Source: Ophioceras dolichostomum (lineage: Eukaryota > Ascomycota > Sordariomycetes > Magnaporthales > Ophioceraceae). Taken from it: a stretch of 64,000 bases of DNA. The position numbers and the translations under genes are program-made. The stretch covers positions 47,746 through 111,745 of the forward strand of contig PYST01000102.1 in NCBI GenBank assembly GCA_003049485.1, read 5' to 3'. Under the pieces are notes generated by a model, which searched no databases, was not told the origin of the DNA, and was given only the letters and a program-made list of their open reading frames with translations. This document shows, piece after piece, positions 18,129 to 31,400 of the stretch (position 1 is its first letter; every line of letters begins with the position of its first letter).

Positions 18129-21100
18129 ATGGCGACCAATCCGTTCTCTTTCAGGCCTCCGCAGGTCACCTTCTGGACCACGGTTGTTTACCTCGCCCTT
18201 CTCATCCCGCTCGTCGTGATCAACGAGGGCGTGCCGGCCGTGAACTACGATGGCCAGTAAGTCTATCTTTGATTTCTTACTCATCCATGACTCACCTAAA
18301 TATTTTCACGTCCGCCTCCTATCTACCTACCCAACTTTCCCTTGGCTGGACTGAGTGAACTCTTGGAACCTCAAGAGTGTGATGATGAGTGAGAGGGTAG
18401 GAAAGTTACACAAGACGCATGCATCCTTGTCGAACGAATGACCTAACCCATCCGAAAAACAGCCGCTTCCTGGACCGCGGCCTCAACCTGACAGAGGCGT
18501 GGCTGGACCTGGACGAGATCACGAAAGAATTCCACCACCAGAACAGCCGGCAGAACGACGTGGTGCGGAACTTCCTGCTGCTCCGCATCGAGGAGATCCT
18601 CCGCTCCAATGGCCTGCCATCCTCGGGAGACAACGACGGCAGAATCACCGTCTTCAACGACCTCACGTCCAACGTGACTTTCAGCCAGGCGTTCGGGGAC
18701 GGCGCCCCTGTCCACTACCAGGGCAGCAATATCTATGTCTACATCAGAGGAAAAGACGACGTTGAAGGGGAGTGGTGGCATGATGCGGTGCCCGGAAAGG
18801 CCGTGGGCAAGGGCGGAGTGCTCGTCAACGCTCACTTTGATTCGTAAGATACTTCCCTCTCTTCTTTTCCATCAGTTCCCCGTCCCCTTTCTCTCTCTCT
18901 ATTTTTCTGGGCGGCTCGTTCCACTCACTAACGTGGTTCCCACTCACAGAGTGGCCACTGCCTACGGTGCGACGGACGATGGCATGGGCGTCGCCACCGT
19001 TCTCCAGATGATCAGGTACTTCACCACGCCGGGGAACCAACCCCGGCGAGGCATCGTCGCGCTCCTCAACAACGCCGAGGAGCCCGGGCTTCTGGGCGCC
19101 GCAGCCTTCGGCAAATCCCCTCTGCTCCCCTTCATCCACACGTTCCTCAACCTCGAGGGCGCCGGCGCGGGTGGTCGGTGCACCCTCTTCCGCACCACGG
19201 ACCGGGAGGTCACCAGCGCCTACGCGAACGTGCAGTCCCCCTTCGGCAGCGTCCTGGGGGCCGACGGCTTCAAGCTGGGCCTCATCCGCAGCGGGACCGA
19301 CTACTCGGTGTGGAACGGCGTGTACGGCCAGCGCGGGCTCGACCTGGCCTTCTTCCGGCCGAGGGCGCTGTACCACACCAACAACGACGACGCCCGCCAC
19401 GCGTCCCGCCGCAGCCTGTGGCAGATGATGGCCGACTCGACCACGACGCTCATCAACCTGTCCGCCGAGACCGGGGACGACTACGTCGGGGACAGGGCCG
19501 ACGGCGCGACGGACAAGGTCCCCAACGGGCGGCCCAGCGACGGGGTCTGGTTCGACCTGTTCGGCAGCTCGTTCGTGGTGTTCGGCCTGAGGGACATGTT
19601 TGCTTGGTCTCTGACGCTGCTGATCGCCGGACCCCTGATACTGCTCCTCCTCGCCTGGATTGTCAAGAGGCAGGAGAAGGCGTATATCTTCTCGACGAAG
19701 ATCGAGGTGAGCAACCCCGCGGGCGGCGCTACCGAGCCGATTCTCCTCGGCGGGCTCAAGGGGATCTTCCGTTTCCCGCTCGCCCTCGTTGTGGCGGGCG
19801 CGCTCGTCGTGGGCGCGGCGCTGCTTCTGAGGAAGGTCAACCCGTTCATTATCTATAGCAGCGAATATGTCGTGTAAGTTTTGATTTTTCAAATCTTTCC
19901 CAACTTGTTATCGCTTCGCTAAGCCAGTCGTTGCCGTTGTGCTAATTTTTTCTTCCTTCTATGTGCTCCTGTCCCAGATGGTCCATGATGATCTCGCTCT
20001 TCTACTTCGCCTTCTGGGCCATCATGCGCGGCGCCGACTTCGCCAGGCCGAGTGCCTTGCACAGGCTGTACGCCCACTTCTGGCTCTTCCTCCTCGGCTG
20101 GGCCGTGCTCGTGGCCGTGACGGTGCTGGAAGACCGCAAGAACATCGCCTCTGGATACGCATTCGTCTTCTGGCAATCTCAAGTGTTCCTAGCTACCGTC
20201 GTGGGTCTGTGCGAGCTGTTCTCGCTCCCTCGCAAGAGCGACTTCGGCCACGTCGTCGAGGAGGAGGCGCAGATCCGCGATCACCTCGACGCCCTGCCCC
20301 GATCGGACAGCCTCATCGCGCCGTCTCCTGGCGAGCAGTCTGCTGCTACGACCACGCACGGCGGAAACGGCGAGCAGCTCGTTGACGGCGGTGATGGGGC
20401 ACAAGATGACGAGGGCGACGATGACGTCCCGCCGACGGAGGAAACCCCGTTGTTCCGGAAGTCCACCCGCGCCTCGACCAGGCTCCGCACGTCCTTCGCC
20501 CGCGGCTACCGCCGTTCCGTATCGAACATCATTGAGACCGCGAGGCGGCGGCGCTCCGCAGAGGAGGCCGGGCTGCTGCGCGACCGCGACGGACACGAAC
20601 GCGAGCCATACGGCAAGGAGCAGGCCTGGTCGGGCGGGCTGGTCAGCTGGACCTGGATCCTGCAGTTCCTCCTGCTGGGGCCCTTCTCCATCATCCTCGT
20701 CGCCCAGATCGGCCTGCTGATCACCTCGGCCATGAACCAGACCGGCACGGACGGGTCGAGCCTCCTGACCCCTTACATCTTCATCGCGGTCCTCAGCATC
20801 GTCCTCCTCATGCCGCTCACGCCCTTCGTGCACCGCGTCCAGGGCCGCTATGTGCCCCGCTTCCTCCTCGTCGTGTTCACGGCCACGCTCCTCTACAACC
20901 TCTTTGCGTTCCCCTTCTCGCCCAGGGCGCCCTACAAGGCCTTCTTCAAGCAGACGCTCGACCTGGACACGGGCGCGACGCGCGTCCGCCTCACGGGCGT
21001 GGAGGGCTACGTGCGCCGCATCATCGGAGACCTGCCGTCTGCTGCGGGGAAAGACGTGGCTTGCGTGCGCAGCTCGAGCAGATCCGAGCTGGTCGACTGC

Positions 21101-21751
21101 GAGTTCGACGCCGCGGATGTGCGGCCAAACCCTGCGTACGGCAGCGGGAACAAGAGCCTGGAGCTGCCGCCCGGCGTGCCACCTACGCTGGACTACTACG
21201 CTAAGCTTGTGACGGTCCGCGCGGTGCGCCGTTCTCCGCCGTCGACCAACTCATCCTTGTCCTCGTCCTCGTCTGCATCCTCCTCCTCCTTCTCCTCGAC
21301 GGGAGCAGAAAGCTCGGTGCGGCTATTCATCGACGCCGTCAACACGCGCCTCGTCGAGCTGCGCCTCTCCCCCGACGGGCCGGCCATCCGCTCTCTGGGC
21401 GTCGTCGGCGCCGACCCGTGGGACGAGCGGTTCGGATCGTTCCCCGAGCAGGGGGTCAGGACCGTGAGGCTGTGGCGGAGGGACTGGGACAGGCCTTGGG
21501 AGGTCGACCTCACGTGGATCTCCCCTGACGAAGAAGGAGAAGAGAATAATAGCGGGACGACGAGGGGGAAGAACAACAAGAAGAAGACGGTGGGGCTGGA
21601 CGGATCCGTGGTCGCGATGTGGAGCGACGCGAACGACGCGGCGAACTCGATGCCGGCCTTCCGCGAGGTCGTCGCGTACGCGCCGAGCTGGGCGGCCGTC
21701 ACGAAGGCGGGGCCGGGGCTTGTGGAGGGCTCGAAGGCGTTTAAGGTCTGA
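18129..21751 (+). CDS. PFF1: Vacuolar membrane metalloprotease, M28 family (PFF1)
   Basis: Four exons (18129-18256, 18463-18843, 18950-19873, 19978-21751) encode 1068 residues, near the usual length of fungal PFF1 proteins. An N-terminal membrane anchor (about 14-34) leads into a lumenal M28 aminopeptidase-like domain. Likely zinc and catalytic residues are His167 in AHFDS, Asp179 in ATDDGMG, Glu213/Glu214 in NNAEEPG, Glu239 in NLEGAGAGG and His312 in LYHTNND. Several further membrane helices follow (around 440-460, 490-510 and a cluster from about 515 to 760). They are interrupted by a long acidic, low-complexity cytosolic loop (about 575-680), and a lumenal-type C-terminal domain closes the protein. 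The family sits in the vacuolar membrane; physiological substrates are poorly defined. All introns are 104-206 nt with consensus borders and consistent phase. Confidence 0.94.
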
Positions 21752-24700
21752 GGTTGGTGGTACTTTTCTTGAAGCGGGGACGAGGCTGTTTTCTCTCGGT
21801 GCTTCCTATCTTCCTACCTACCCCCTACCTTTGGCTAGGCGAGAATATGTGTGGAATATGGGATACATCGAGAGCGGTAAGGGGGGTAATAAATAGCGAG
21901 AAGCGATTGGTTGACTTGACATTTCTTTTGTAATATTCAGTACGCTTGTTTGAGTATTGTATTGATAGGTAGGTAGGTATCTATCTACGAGTAGGATACA
22001 GCCAGTTTGAGAAACTAGTATTTGCTTTCAGAAAGGCCGGATGCGTTCTTGCGCCAGAATTGCAGACACTCTCACACTCTCACCTTCATGTCCCGCAGCC
22101 ACGACGCGAACTCACAAAGACGTTCCGGCGAGTAGTTCCTCCATTGAGGGCCCCTGAGGCTCATTTTAGTCCATCTAACTACCTCCATCTACGTCTGGGT
22201 ATGTGGCGAGGCGAGATATCTCAGGTGTTCATCAAAGAGAGTCTCAACTTAACCGCTTGATGCCACTGAAGGCGTCCCGACTTACGAGATGTGCTCTCTA
22301 GACAAGCTAGACATTGTGAAGAAGCCCTCGCTGTCGACGGCCACTGGCTTCTTACCAAAAGTTAGGGGCCGGTAGCGGCCTACCTATCTTAGTACCTACC
22401 TAGGTACCTTTATTTAAGGTAGGAAGGGTCAAAATAACACCAGTGGTGTTAGTGCTCCACCAAAGCCACCGCCAGATATATCATCTCCAATTGGGAGGCT
22501 ATGGACACAGGTATCGTTCCCAATCCACAAGACCATGAGATATGTCAGGCACTCATCAGGTCTGGGTATGCTTTCCCTCAATCCTGGCTAAAATACCCAG
22601 CCTCGCTCGCACAGGAGGGTTCAGCCACGCATGCCGTGCCATCCCAATCACTAACCTTCGTGGAGCTTTCATCTGCCGACTCTGGCAGATACCGCGCAGT
22701 CGTGAAGGACCAATAGTTGCTCCGGGCCCCCCGCATGGTGGTGATGGTGGTGGTGTTTGTGGCACCCCATTCATGTGGTTTGAAACCCCCAAGAGGTGCG
22801 ACGCCTCACGAAGGCAGCAGCGGCGGCAGCGCAAAGGTCTCTGTTTCCCAATCCGCTCGTTGAGTTCGCACGCATTGATGATTGGGGGCGGAGAGCTGGG
22901 GGGAAGAGAGGAACGAAGTGTGATGTTTCGTGTGTCCCGTTTCGAACATCCCCGTTGTTGGAACATAGATTGGGTAGATCGACAAAACATACGTAGACGT
23001 GCAAGGCAAACTACTCCTAGATTGGGGAGACTTGGGGAACGAAACGCACCCACGCCGCCGTGCAGAGCCGCCCCCGGCGGCTAGTTTCAGGGGTGGATTC
23101 GTTCGGTGATGGTTGATCCGCGTCCTCCGTGCCGCACTCGTACGGCTCCGGATCGCTCGGTGTGAGCTCTGCTCTAACAAGCAGACAGATCCTTGTTTTG
23201 TTTTGAAGGGGAAGAAAAGAGAAAAAGGACGCCAGCCGGCCTGCCTGCCTACCGCCGCCGCAGAAACAAAACCTAAGTTCCCTTCGGTGAAACCCCTTGT
23301 TACCTAGTACCTACCTAAGCGTCGAAACTTCTCTCTCCGCCACTTTGGAGGAGGCCGGCCGGCTAGGTCGATCGATCGGGGTTTGTCATCCTCCCGCCGG
23401 TGCATCAAAGATGCCGAGGCAGGGGCGAAGAAGACATACACACAAAAAGAGAGACAGAGACAGAGTGACAGAGACATTGGAAAACAGGGGGGGGGGCCAT
23501 CAAAGAATTGGCCAATCGCGGCACCGCCGTCGTGTTGCCGCGATGAGCGACCAGTAGAATCCTATGTCGGCGTGACACTGCTTTCGGCCGGAGAGCTCCC
23601 TTCCCTTGGCGTCGGCGCTCTTGATTCCATTCTCGTTTTATCTGGTATATCAGCCTACCGAACCATTCCCAAGCTAGCATACAATAGCCTGCCTTTGTGC
23701 CCCACGTGCTCCGGTGACACACTCGAAGGGCAATGGGGAGGACCACATATCAAGAAGGTATGCGTGCTCTCTGCTCTCTGTAACGTGATCGATGCCGTCA
23801 CACGGCGAGGCAAATCATGACGGCAAGTCGCCTCTCACACATGCACGTTACCTTTCTGCATGTGAGTGGTCCGTCCCCAGAGAGGAAACAAGATGTCTAC
23901 GATACTTGAATAAAGCTCCGGAGGTTAGCCCTGCAGGCTTCCTTTGTTTCGCTTAAAACCTGCCTACCTAGTTAAGATATACTGGGCAAAATTCGTAAGA
24001 ATAGACTCATCTCATCTTCACTGGGCTGAAGGTGGGCGGCAGTCCCGGCAAGGGATCCTGCCGATCCCCCAGCTCCAGCTCCAGCTCGGGATGAAACTAG
24101 TGAAACCAGGCCGGCGCGGGTGGAGATACTCTCTGATATTGTGCAACAATATCCAGTAGTCACTGCTCCTCCTCGACAGTGGTTGGGGCCTGCCATCGAG
24201 AGTCTCTGAGGATACAGACACCTGGGGCTAGTCACGCATCGATTCGACGAGCTTGCACGGTTTCCGAGGGTCCCGGTCTTGGAAGACATAGTAGCGTGAA
24301 GTCTTCCCGAGGAGCAGCCATTTGCTGAGTAGAGTATATGGCCGCTGTGATCGCTTGAATACTTACAGCCCCATCCGGTCGAAGTAGGAAGGAGAGGACG
24401 GGGAACGGCTGGTGACGACAGAAAAGGTCGGTGACACTAACATTGAGCCAAGAGAATCTTACAGACGCGGCTTGCCGTGTCCAGAACTGGAAGGCCACCA
24501 GAATGTCGCTAGGTAGAGGTAAGGCTTCGTTTTCTTAGTAGTAATCACTTCCACATATGAACATCATCTCCGTGCGCCAGGCAGTTTCGAAATGGCTCTC
24601 TACATATGTAGAATCTGACTGCAACCCAGAAAATCTCCAACGCGGAGCCTTACGCCCGAAACGGGAACAACCACTTCTCTACAGGTAGTGGTTGTGTCCT

Positions 24701-27700
24701 ACTATCCTAGAACCCACTGCTCCAAGGCACTCAAAGTAACGTTGAGTGCAGCAATACGGCTACCTCAGGTACTGCAGTAGTATGTACGCCTGTGAGACTC
24801 AAGAGGCGGCGGTGTACTTCCGCATGCTACAGAAGATCATATTAAAGAGACATCGATAGAGACAGAGACAGAAAAAGAAAAGGGTGTCAAGATACTTTAG
24901 AGCAACCAGAAGGTGGACTCAACGACCCAGTCCTTTGTCTGCCAGCTAAGCGACCCGTGGTGACACAGACCGAAGGCCACGGCTGTACTGTCGTAAGAAA
25001 GCTCAGCCCTACTTAACTCCATAATTAAGCCGATATAAAGTGGCCGCCCAACCAAGAGAGTAAAAGAGAACTTCGGGGACGGCGGCCATTGCATTGCATT
25101 GCCTGCCCGCATCTCTCAAGTCATTCGAAGGATCGAAGGATAGCACTCTATTGGGCCCCTTCGAGTAACATTAGCCTACCATGCGGGAAAAAAAGGCACA
25201 AGCAGCCGCTGACATCATCCCCACTTACTGGTAGAGTGACTCTCTCCCTCTCTCCCTCTCCCGTCACGAACTCCCGCCCACGTAAACGCCGAGTAAAGCT
25301 GGACGCGAGACGGGGGAAGCAGACGCCAAGACAGATACCTGGCAGTGCGTATGTGGCGTGTGTAAATGGGGTCAGGCTGGGATCTGGGCGTGGATTAGGC
25401 CGACATTGGGGAAATGTGGGAGAGGGAAGAGGGGAGAAGGGGGGCCGTGTTTCGAGAGCGCGCAGGCGAACATCATAAACGTGGTAATTCACATTTCGAT
25501 ATCGGGGGCCGGAGATGGGTCACGATGGCTATTGGACAGAGAGAATTCCAGGTTCATCAAACTTTCTGCAGCCAAAGTTTGGGGGATCGCCTCTTTGGGG
25601 GATCGCCACCTTAGGCAGGCTGGATGAGGTAGACACAGCTGGACGGACAGGCGGGGGGCGGCTGTGCCTCTCACCTAACCCCTCCCCCGTTGTGTAACGA
25701 TGACTCTTTCCGGGAAAGCAAGCACTCACTCTCACTCACTTTTGCTACCCCCGGTTTGCCAGCCAAAATAGCGCTTGCTACTTAGGTACTTATTCTTCGG
25801 GGCGTCTATATGCAAACATCGCATGTGTGTCCCGTCCCAATCTCTTTCTGCCCTCATGTGCATTACTAGTCTGTATGCAGGGTTGGAAGGGGGTGTGCCT
25901 GCCCATCTCGGCCACTTGGAAGGTGGGAGGAAATCTTGATGGCTCTGCAACGATGCTCGGTGGGCTGTCGGACTGTGCCTCTTAAAGCGGCGATGCTTTC
26001 TTTTCTCCTGATGACTTTGCCTCGCAGTTAATTACTTCAGGCCATGAAAGACGGTATCAACCCACTCCTTGTATGTCTGTCTCTCTCGCTCTCATTGCTC
26101 AACTCAACAGGCGCATTTGGTACTTCGGATTCCTTTCTTAATAAGCCCCGGGAAGCGGACGGACGGCGTGCGTGCCCAGGAAACACAGACGGGCAAGTGG
26201 TTGTAAGGAATAAACCGGGCATGATATCCGATGCTGTGCGATACCTGAAATCCAGGTTTCAGTTTCACCACGCCATTGTGCAGAACGGAAACCAGCGTTG
26301 CCAGCCAGCCACCGCAGCTTCGGGACCAGAAGAGACCGTTACTCGTACCACGGAGCCCTTCCTCGGACAGGCGGACGGGGCGGGCGGCCTCTTTTGACAA
26401 GATAGGTAGGTAGGTGAGTGAAGAAGGTATCAAACAGTCCGGCCCCTTTTTTCTCGAACGACACGTGAGCAGACGAGCCCGGAGCAAAACAAAAAAGAAG
26501 AAACAAGGTGAGAGGATCAGAAACATCAGCCCGGTATTTACCTTGGGGTACCTAGCTTTGGTTGCGTTTCCAATTTCTTGGTTGTCCGTCCAAGCCGCCC
26601 CGGAGACGTTACGCGTCGCCGAGAGAGGCTGAGCCACGAAACCCACGGAAAACCCACGAAACCTGAACGTTTAACCTTTCCTCTTTCTGTATGAGCCAGG
26701 GCGGGTGAATCACCCGCGCCGCATTGAGAGTCCGGTTTGGGAAGTAAACCTAATGCCCTAAACCAAGCCCCCCCAGCTACCCTGGCGGAGAAGGTGAAGG
26801 CCGGTTTCGGGGTAAGGCTGAAAAAATAGGGGGTGGGAAAATGCCGCTGGGCAGAATTTGGTGGCACACGCGGACGGAGTTTTCGCCCGAAGAAAGAAGG
26901 AACGCAAGCAAAGCAAAGAGCTAAACTAAGCTAAGCTCTCCCCTGCCTGCCTGACTGCCTGACTGCCTGACTGACCGACTGACTGAGTGATACGTACACT
27001 ATTACCGCAGCCCCTCCATGGCAGCTATGGGAGGATGATTTACCAATAGACTTGGCATCTCGCAGCAGCACAGCACAGTGCGATGGCTTTGTGCCGAGGC
27101 TGAAGGAATGGATGGAAAACAAGACCGCCATCAGATATTGAAGTGCCTCGCTGCGTCTGCCTGTCTCCGGGGTCTAAATAACCAACCGACCATATCCTTC
27201 GGTGAAGGCAACCAAACACAACACACTGCAGAGAGGAAGATAAAGATCAACGGGAGGACTGACAAGACAGACAGACGGACAGACACAGAGTCGGCGAGGC
27301 ACGGCGCAGGCAGTAGTCCCTGCTCCGCTCTCCGGCCGCATGCGGCGTGGTCGGCGGGGGTCTCCTCTCGCTCTCTCTCCCCTCATCTAACCATCATCAT
27401 GCCTAGGGGAAAAGGAGCCGACGGATCAAGCCTCGCCTGAGTCAGCCAGCCAAAAAAACTGCCATGTTTTCTGGGAAATGAGAGGTAAAATGAATGGTGA
27501 ATGTGCGCGCCACTCGGCAAAGTACGGCGGCGTTGGTGATGCTGTGACGCTGTGCTTGCTGGCCTGCTCTCTTGACGATTCGTAGATCACAGCGCAGTTC
27601 AGCAAGCGAGCGGGTACCTACCTACCTATGCAGTAGGGAAAGAAAGACGGAAGAGGTGGAGGATGAGTAGTACCTAGTAGTATCTAGTATCTAGGGGCTT

Positions 27701-28000
27701 TCTGTCACTAGAAGCGGGCCACCCCAAAGACGGCAGCTACCGAGGCAGACTGCCTGGACTGGAGAAGTCCAATATCGTACTCCCCATCTATCTGAGATAT
27801 CGTGTGTGGAACACACGGGGCGCGAAGCCATGGAGCATGCCGTGAAGCGAAGGGATCCGGTTCCGTAGAGACACCGAAGCAGACGCCGACAAAGCCTTCC
27901 TACCCTCCTGATAGCATTGAACATTGAAACTCCAACGGAACTTTCCATGAGGTGAATGCCTAGGAGTGCCAGACCAGAGGCCGGCCGACCTGGAAGGTAG
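21752..28000. other. Gene desert, part 1
   Basis: No open frame here has family motifs, coding-type codon use or a plausible exon chain. Most frames are under 180 codons and several lack ATG. It contains repeated ACCTA/TAGGT motifs (about 21966-21988, 22381-22424, 23300-23320, 26404-26415, 27614-27628) and a TGCC/TGAC tetranucleotide stretch at 26944-26988. Base composition is not AT-rich, so it does not look like repeat-induced point-mutated transposon DNA. Confidence 0.5.
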
Positions 28001-28348
28001 GCATGTAGCCCCTTGGCTCCGTAGTTGTACTACTACCTATTTTGGTCTCCGTATATGTGTGTGCCAAAGCTGTATTCTCCTCTCATCTCAACCAAAGGAC
28101 GGAACTTTCCGTCGTTGTTGAAGATTTTACACCAACAGCCAAGCAAGCTGCCACTCAACAGCCGGCTGGCTGGTTTGGGGGGAGGGGAGGGGAGGACGAA
28201 ACAGTGGAATCGCTTTCCAGGTTGTTGTTCATGCTTCGCTCCGCTGGACTGGCTGGCTACTACTTTGGTCCCCACTGAACGAGAAGGCATTCTTTCTCTC
28301 TCTCGTTGCAGTGCCCTAATGAGTAGCCAGCAGTCCAGCCAGCCAGCC

Positions 28349-28391
28349 GGTCAGTCAGTCAGTCAGTCAGACAGACAGACAGACAGACAGC
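28349..28391. repeat. TCAG/ACAG tetranucleotide repeat
   Basis: Five TCAG units pass directly into about five ACAG units. CCAG units lie just upstream, suggesting one microsatellite that has diverged by single-base steps. Confidence 0.9.
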
Positions 28392-28459
28392 TAGAGGGCA
28401 GCAATCGACAGCGGGCGGCGGAGTTTCAGCAGGACCAAGCACAATGCATCAGATGCCAT

Positions 28460-28494
28460 TGCCATGCCATGCCATGCCATGCCATGCCATGCCC
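28460..28494. repeat. CCATG pentanucleotide repeat
   Basis: Between six and seven copies of a 5-bp CCATG unit, followed by a short GCC trinucleotide run (about 28496-28515). Likely length-variable between strains. Confidence 0.9.
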
Positions 28495-31400
28495 TGCCGC
28501 CGCCGCCGCCTCCGCCGATGTCGCCTGTAGCCCGCCGCCCGCCGCCCACTAGTCGCTAAAAAGCCCGACGGCGAAGAGCAAGCAAGCAAGATGGGCTACT
28601 GGGCTGGGCTATTGGGCTGGGCCGTCTAGGCTGGGATGCGATGGGCTGGGCTGGCGTGACTCTGTGGATGGGCTTGGCTTGACTCATCAGCTGAGGCGGA
28701 AAAGTTCGAAAAGAACACAGCCCGCCCAGCGCAGTGAAAATGAGAAAGGAAAAAAAAAAAAAACCAAGTTTTCCAGGTCACCACGGGGCAAACCATCCAT
28801 TCAGCCAGCCGTGACCATCATCGGCCCGGACTTGTCCGCTGGTGCTCGCCACCCTCTATTGTTGTCGTGGCGTGTCTTGTGCATTTGAGATTCTGTTTTT
28901 CTTTGAGATTCTCCCTCATTTTTTTTGGCTTGTCAGCATCAAGCATGAAGTAGTAGTAGGTTCGGGTAGGTACGGTAGACAACGTAGTTCTCAGTTCCAT
29001 TTTCTTCGATATGGTCGCGTGAGGACAGGGACCCGCGCTTCGGTGTGCTGGCTATCTCGTTCTGGAGTAGCATTGTGGCAGTGAGGAGCAAAGGCGATTT
29101 TTTTCTTCCCTTCTCAATCCCTTACCATTTACCATTATCGGTATGAAAATGGGGGTCATGGTGATGGGGCCGGTTCCGGACGGTATATTGCACTATCATG
29201 CGGTGGGTGTGGCCGCGGTTGGGGGCGATTGTGAGAAGGTCGTCTGGTAGTTGGATGGGCCACATGGACTTTCAATGCTAGCTGGTAGTCATGCATGTAA
29301 GTCGAAATCTTTGCTGATAATGCTGATAATCCACTAGGAACCTACCGGCTATTGGTGTGGTTAGTGGTCAGTGGTCAGTGGTCACTGGGTGTGTGGCGTG
29401 GCAAGCACAAGCAAAGCAGCATGAGATGCGGGAAAAAATCATGAAATGTTGACTGGCCTCCCTTTCGTCAGGTGCTCAGGTTTCTGTTAGCAGCTTGCCT
29501 GATTGGGAGCAGTGACCCGGCGTGGAGTTGAGGCTTCTAATTATAGATCTTGACTTCGGGAGACCAGGGTGATTCGACCGGGTTGCAGCCAGCCAGTGGC
29601 AGCCAGCCAGCCAGCCAAAACGTTCCAGGAGCCAGCTGCTGGGGCAAGAGAAAGCTAGCTCGCGAGGATCAGCTCGCCGGCAATCGGCTGGCAGCATTAT
29701 TGCTTGTCTCCAGATGCTCCATCGCCAATGGTATCGATACTATTCCCCTTACCTTTCTCCTCTTTTCTCTCTCTTTTTCTTTGTCAACGGCCCAGCACAT
29801 GCCACGCCGACGTTGGGGCCGGCGTCCACCGGGTGGAAGGCCAAGGGCAACTCCCCCACTCTTTTGAAGTTTTCTAGCTCTTTTCCATCTTGGTTCCGTA
29901 CTAGGTAGGTAGTTGACTGTTGATGGACTGGTTTGTCTATTTTCTACTGCCGGATCCCGGCCAGCTAGCTAGGTAGTCAGAGAGCCTGAGAGCCAGAGAG
30001 ATGGATCCTGACCAAGGCACCCTTATAAGCCTTCCTAGCAAAAGGCAATCTTAAGACGGAGTGCCATTCTCCTCGCCTCGGCCGCCGGTGTGTCTATGTA
30101 GCTTGTTCACTGATATCGGGATTTGGGTGGACAGAGCGAGATTGGTGAAGGGGTGCTACGGCCCATAACGCCCATGGATCGTGAAAGCTTCGGAATGGAG
30201 ACGAGGAAGACACCTACCTGGTTCCCAAAATGCAACGGGATGCCTGCCTAGGCTGGATATTGCGTTGTTTGTTGTACACAGTAGCGGGCACAGACATCGC
30301 GGAACAGGGCCATAGCCCGAACACTAAGCGAGTTTAGATACATCGGACCGGGTAATAGTTCGTTCGGTCGGTGAAGGCCATGACAGGGGAATAGGTCGTC
30401 TTGGCCCCCGGATTGGGTGAAAGATGCCACTCGGCCGACCAATCCTTCTCGCGCGGCACGCATCGAAGGGATGATCGAGAGGGGAGGAGTATTGGACGCA
30501 CAGCAAAGAAGAGCGCGCATGTGTAGAAGGAGAGGCACAAGGGGTCGTGGTAGTGGCGTGCAGAGTTCTCACTAGCGTTGCAGAGTGCAGAAGTGGATGC
30601 AGAAGTGTCTGCAGACTGCATGATGCAGACTCAGCATCACTTCATCAAGTGAGGGGGAAGTGGAGAGCATGGCCATTCGATCAACTCTTTTCTCCTTTTG
30701 CCTGTATGTACTGTCGTAGTGTCTGGCAAGAGGGATAGAGAAAGAAGGTAAAGCGCATGCATTAGCCCTGCCTCCTTCGACGCACGCTCGACGACGAGAC
30801 GGGAGGACGGACCACAGATAGGAAGGAAGGAGGAAGGAAACTAGGACACTCACATGCTCACCGCCTCTAGCTTTCGACACCCTGCTTGCCTTGCTTGGTG
30901 GGAAAGAGAGTAGGGGGCCGGGGTGAGGAAAATTGAGAGCGAACCGATCGTCTTTGTCCCACGGAGCACCGCATGCCGCCATGCCGAACTATTGGCATGC
31001 CGGACGACCTGACCTGACCTGGCCTGACCGTCTCTGACGATCACGGAGACCCAAAGCCCCTTCCGACGTGCATGCCTCGAGCATGCCTTTGTATGTACGG
31101 GTAGGTACCTACATATCAGCTCGAGGTCTGGTGGACGTTCCCTGAGTGAGTGGCTGGCAACCTGGCAAGCTGGTGAGGTATCGGAAGGGTGGGTGGGTGG
31201 TTGGCTGCTCGCTCGTTGGAAATACGCACGGTGTCCATCCGCCCACCCATATCCATCAGTCAAGCCCAAGCATTTGTTCTCCATCTCGATTACCCACCGT
31301 TCCGAACGAACCGCACTTCCGACGCCGCCGCGGCCGCGTGTAGTGACGTGTTAGCTCTCGCTTCGCGGGCGGACGAGGAGGCGGGCGGCAAAGTGAGAAT

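Noticed and set aside
18825..19892. 355-codon minus-strand frame
   Set aside because: Antisense shadow of the PFF1 catalytic exon; crosses PFF1 introns without splice logic.
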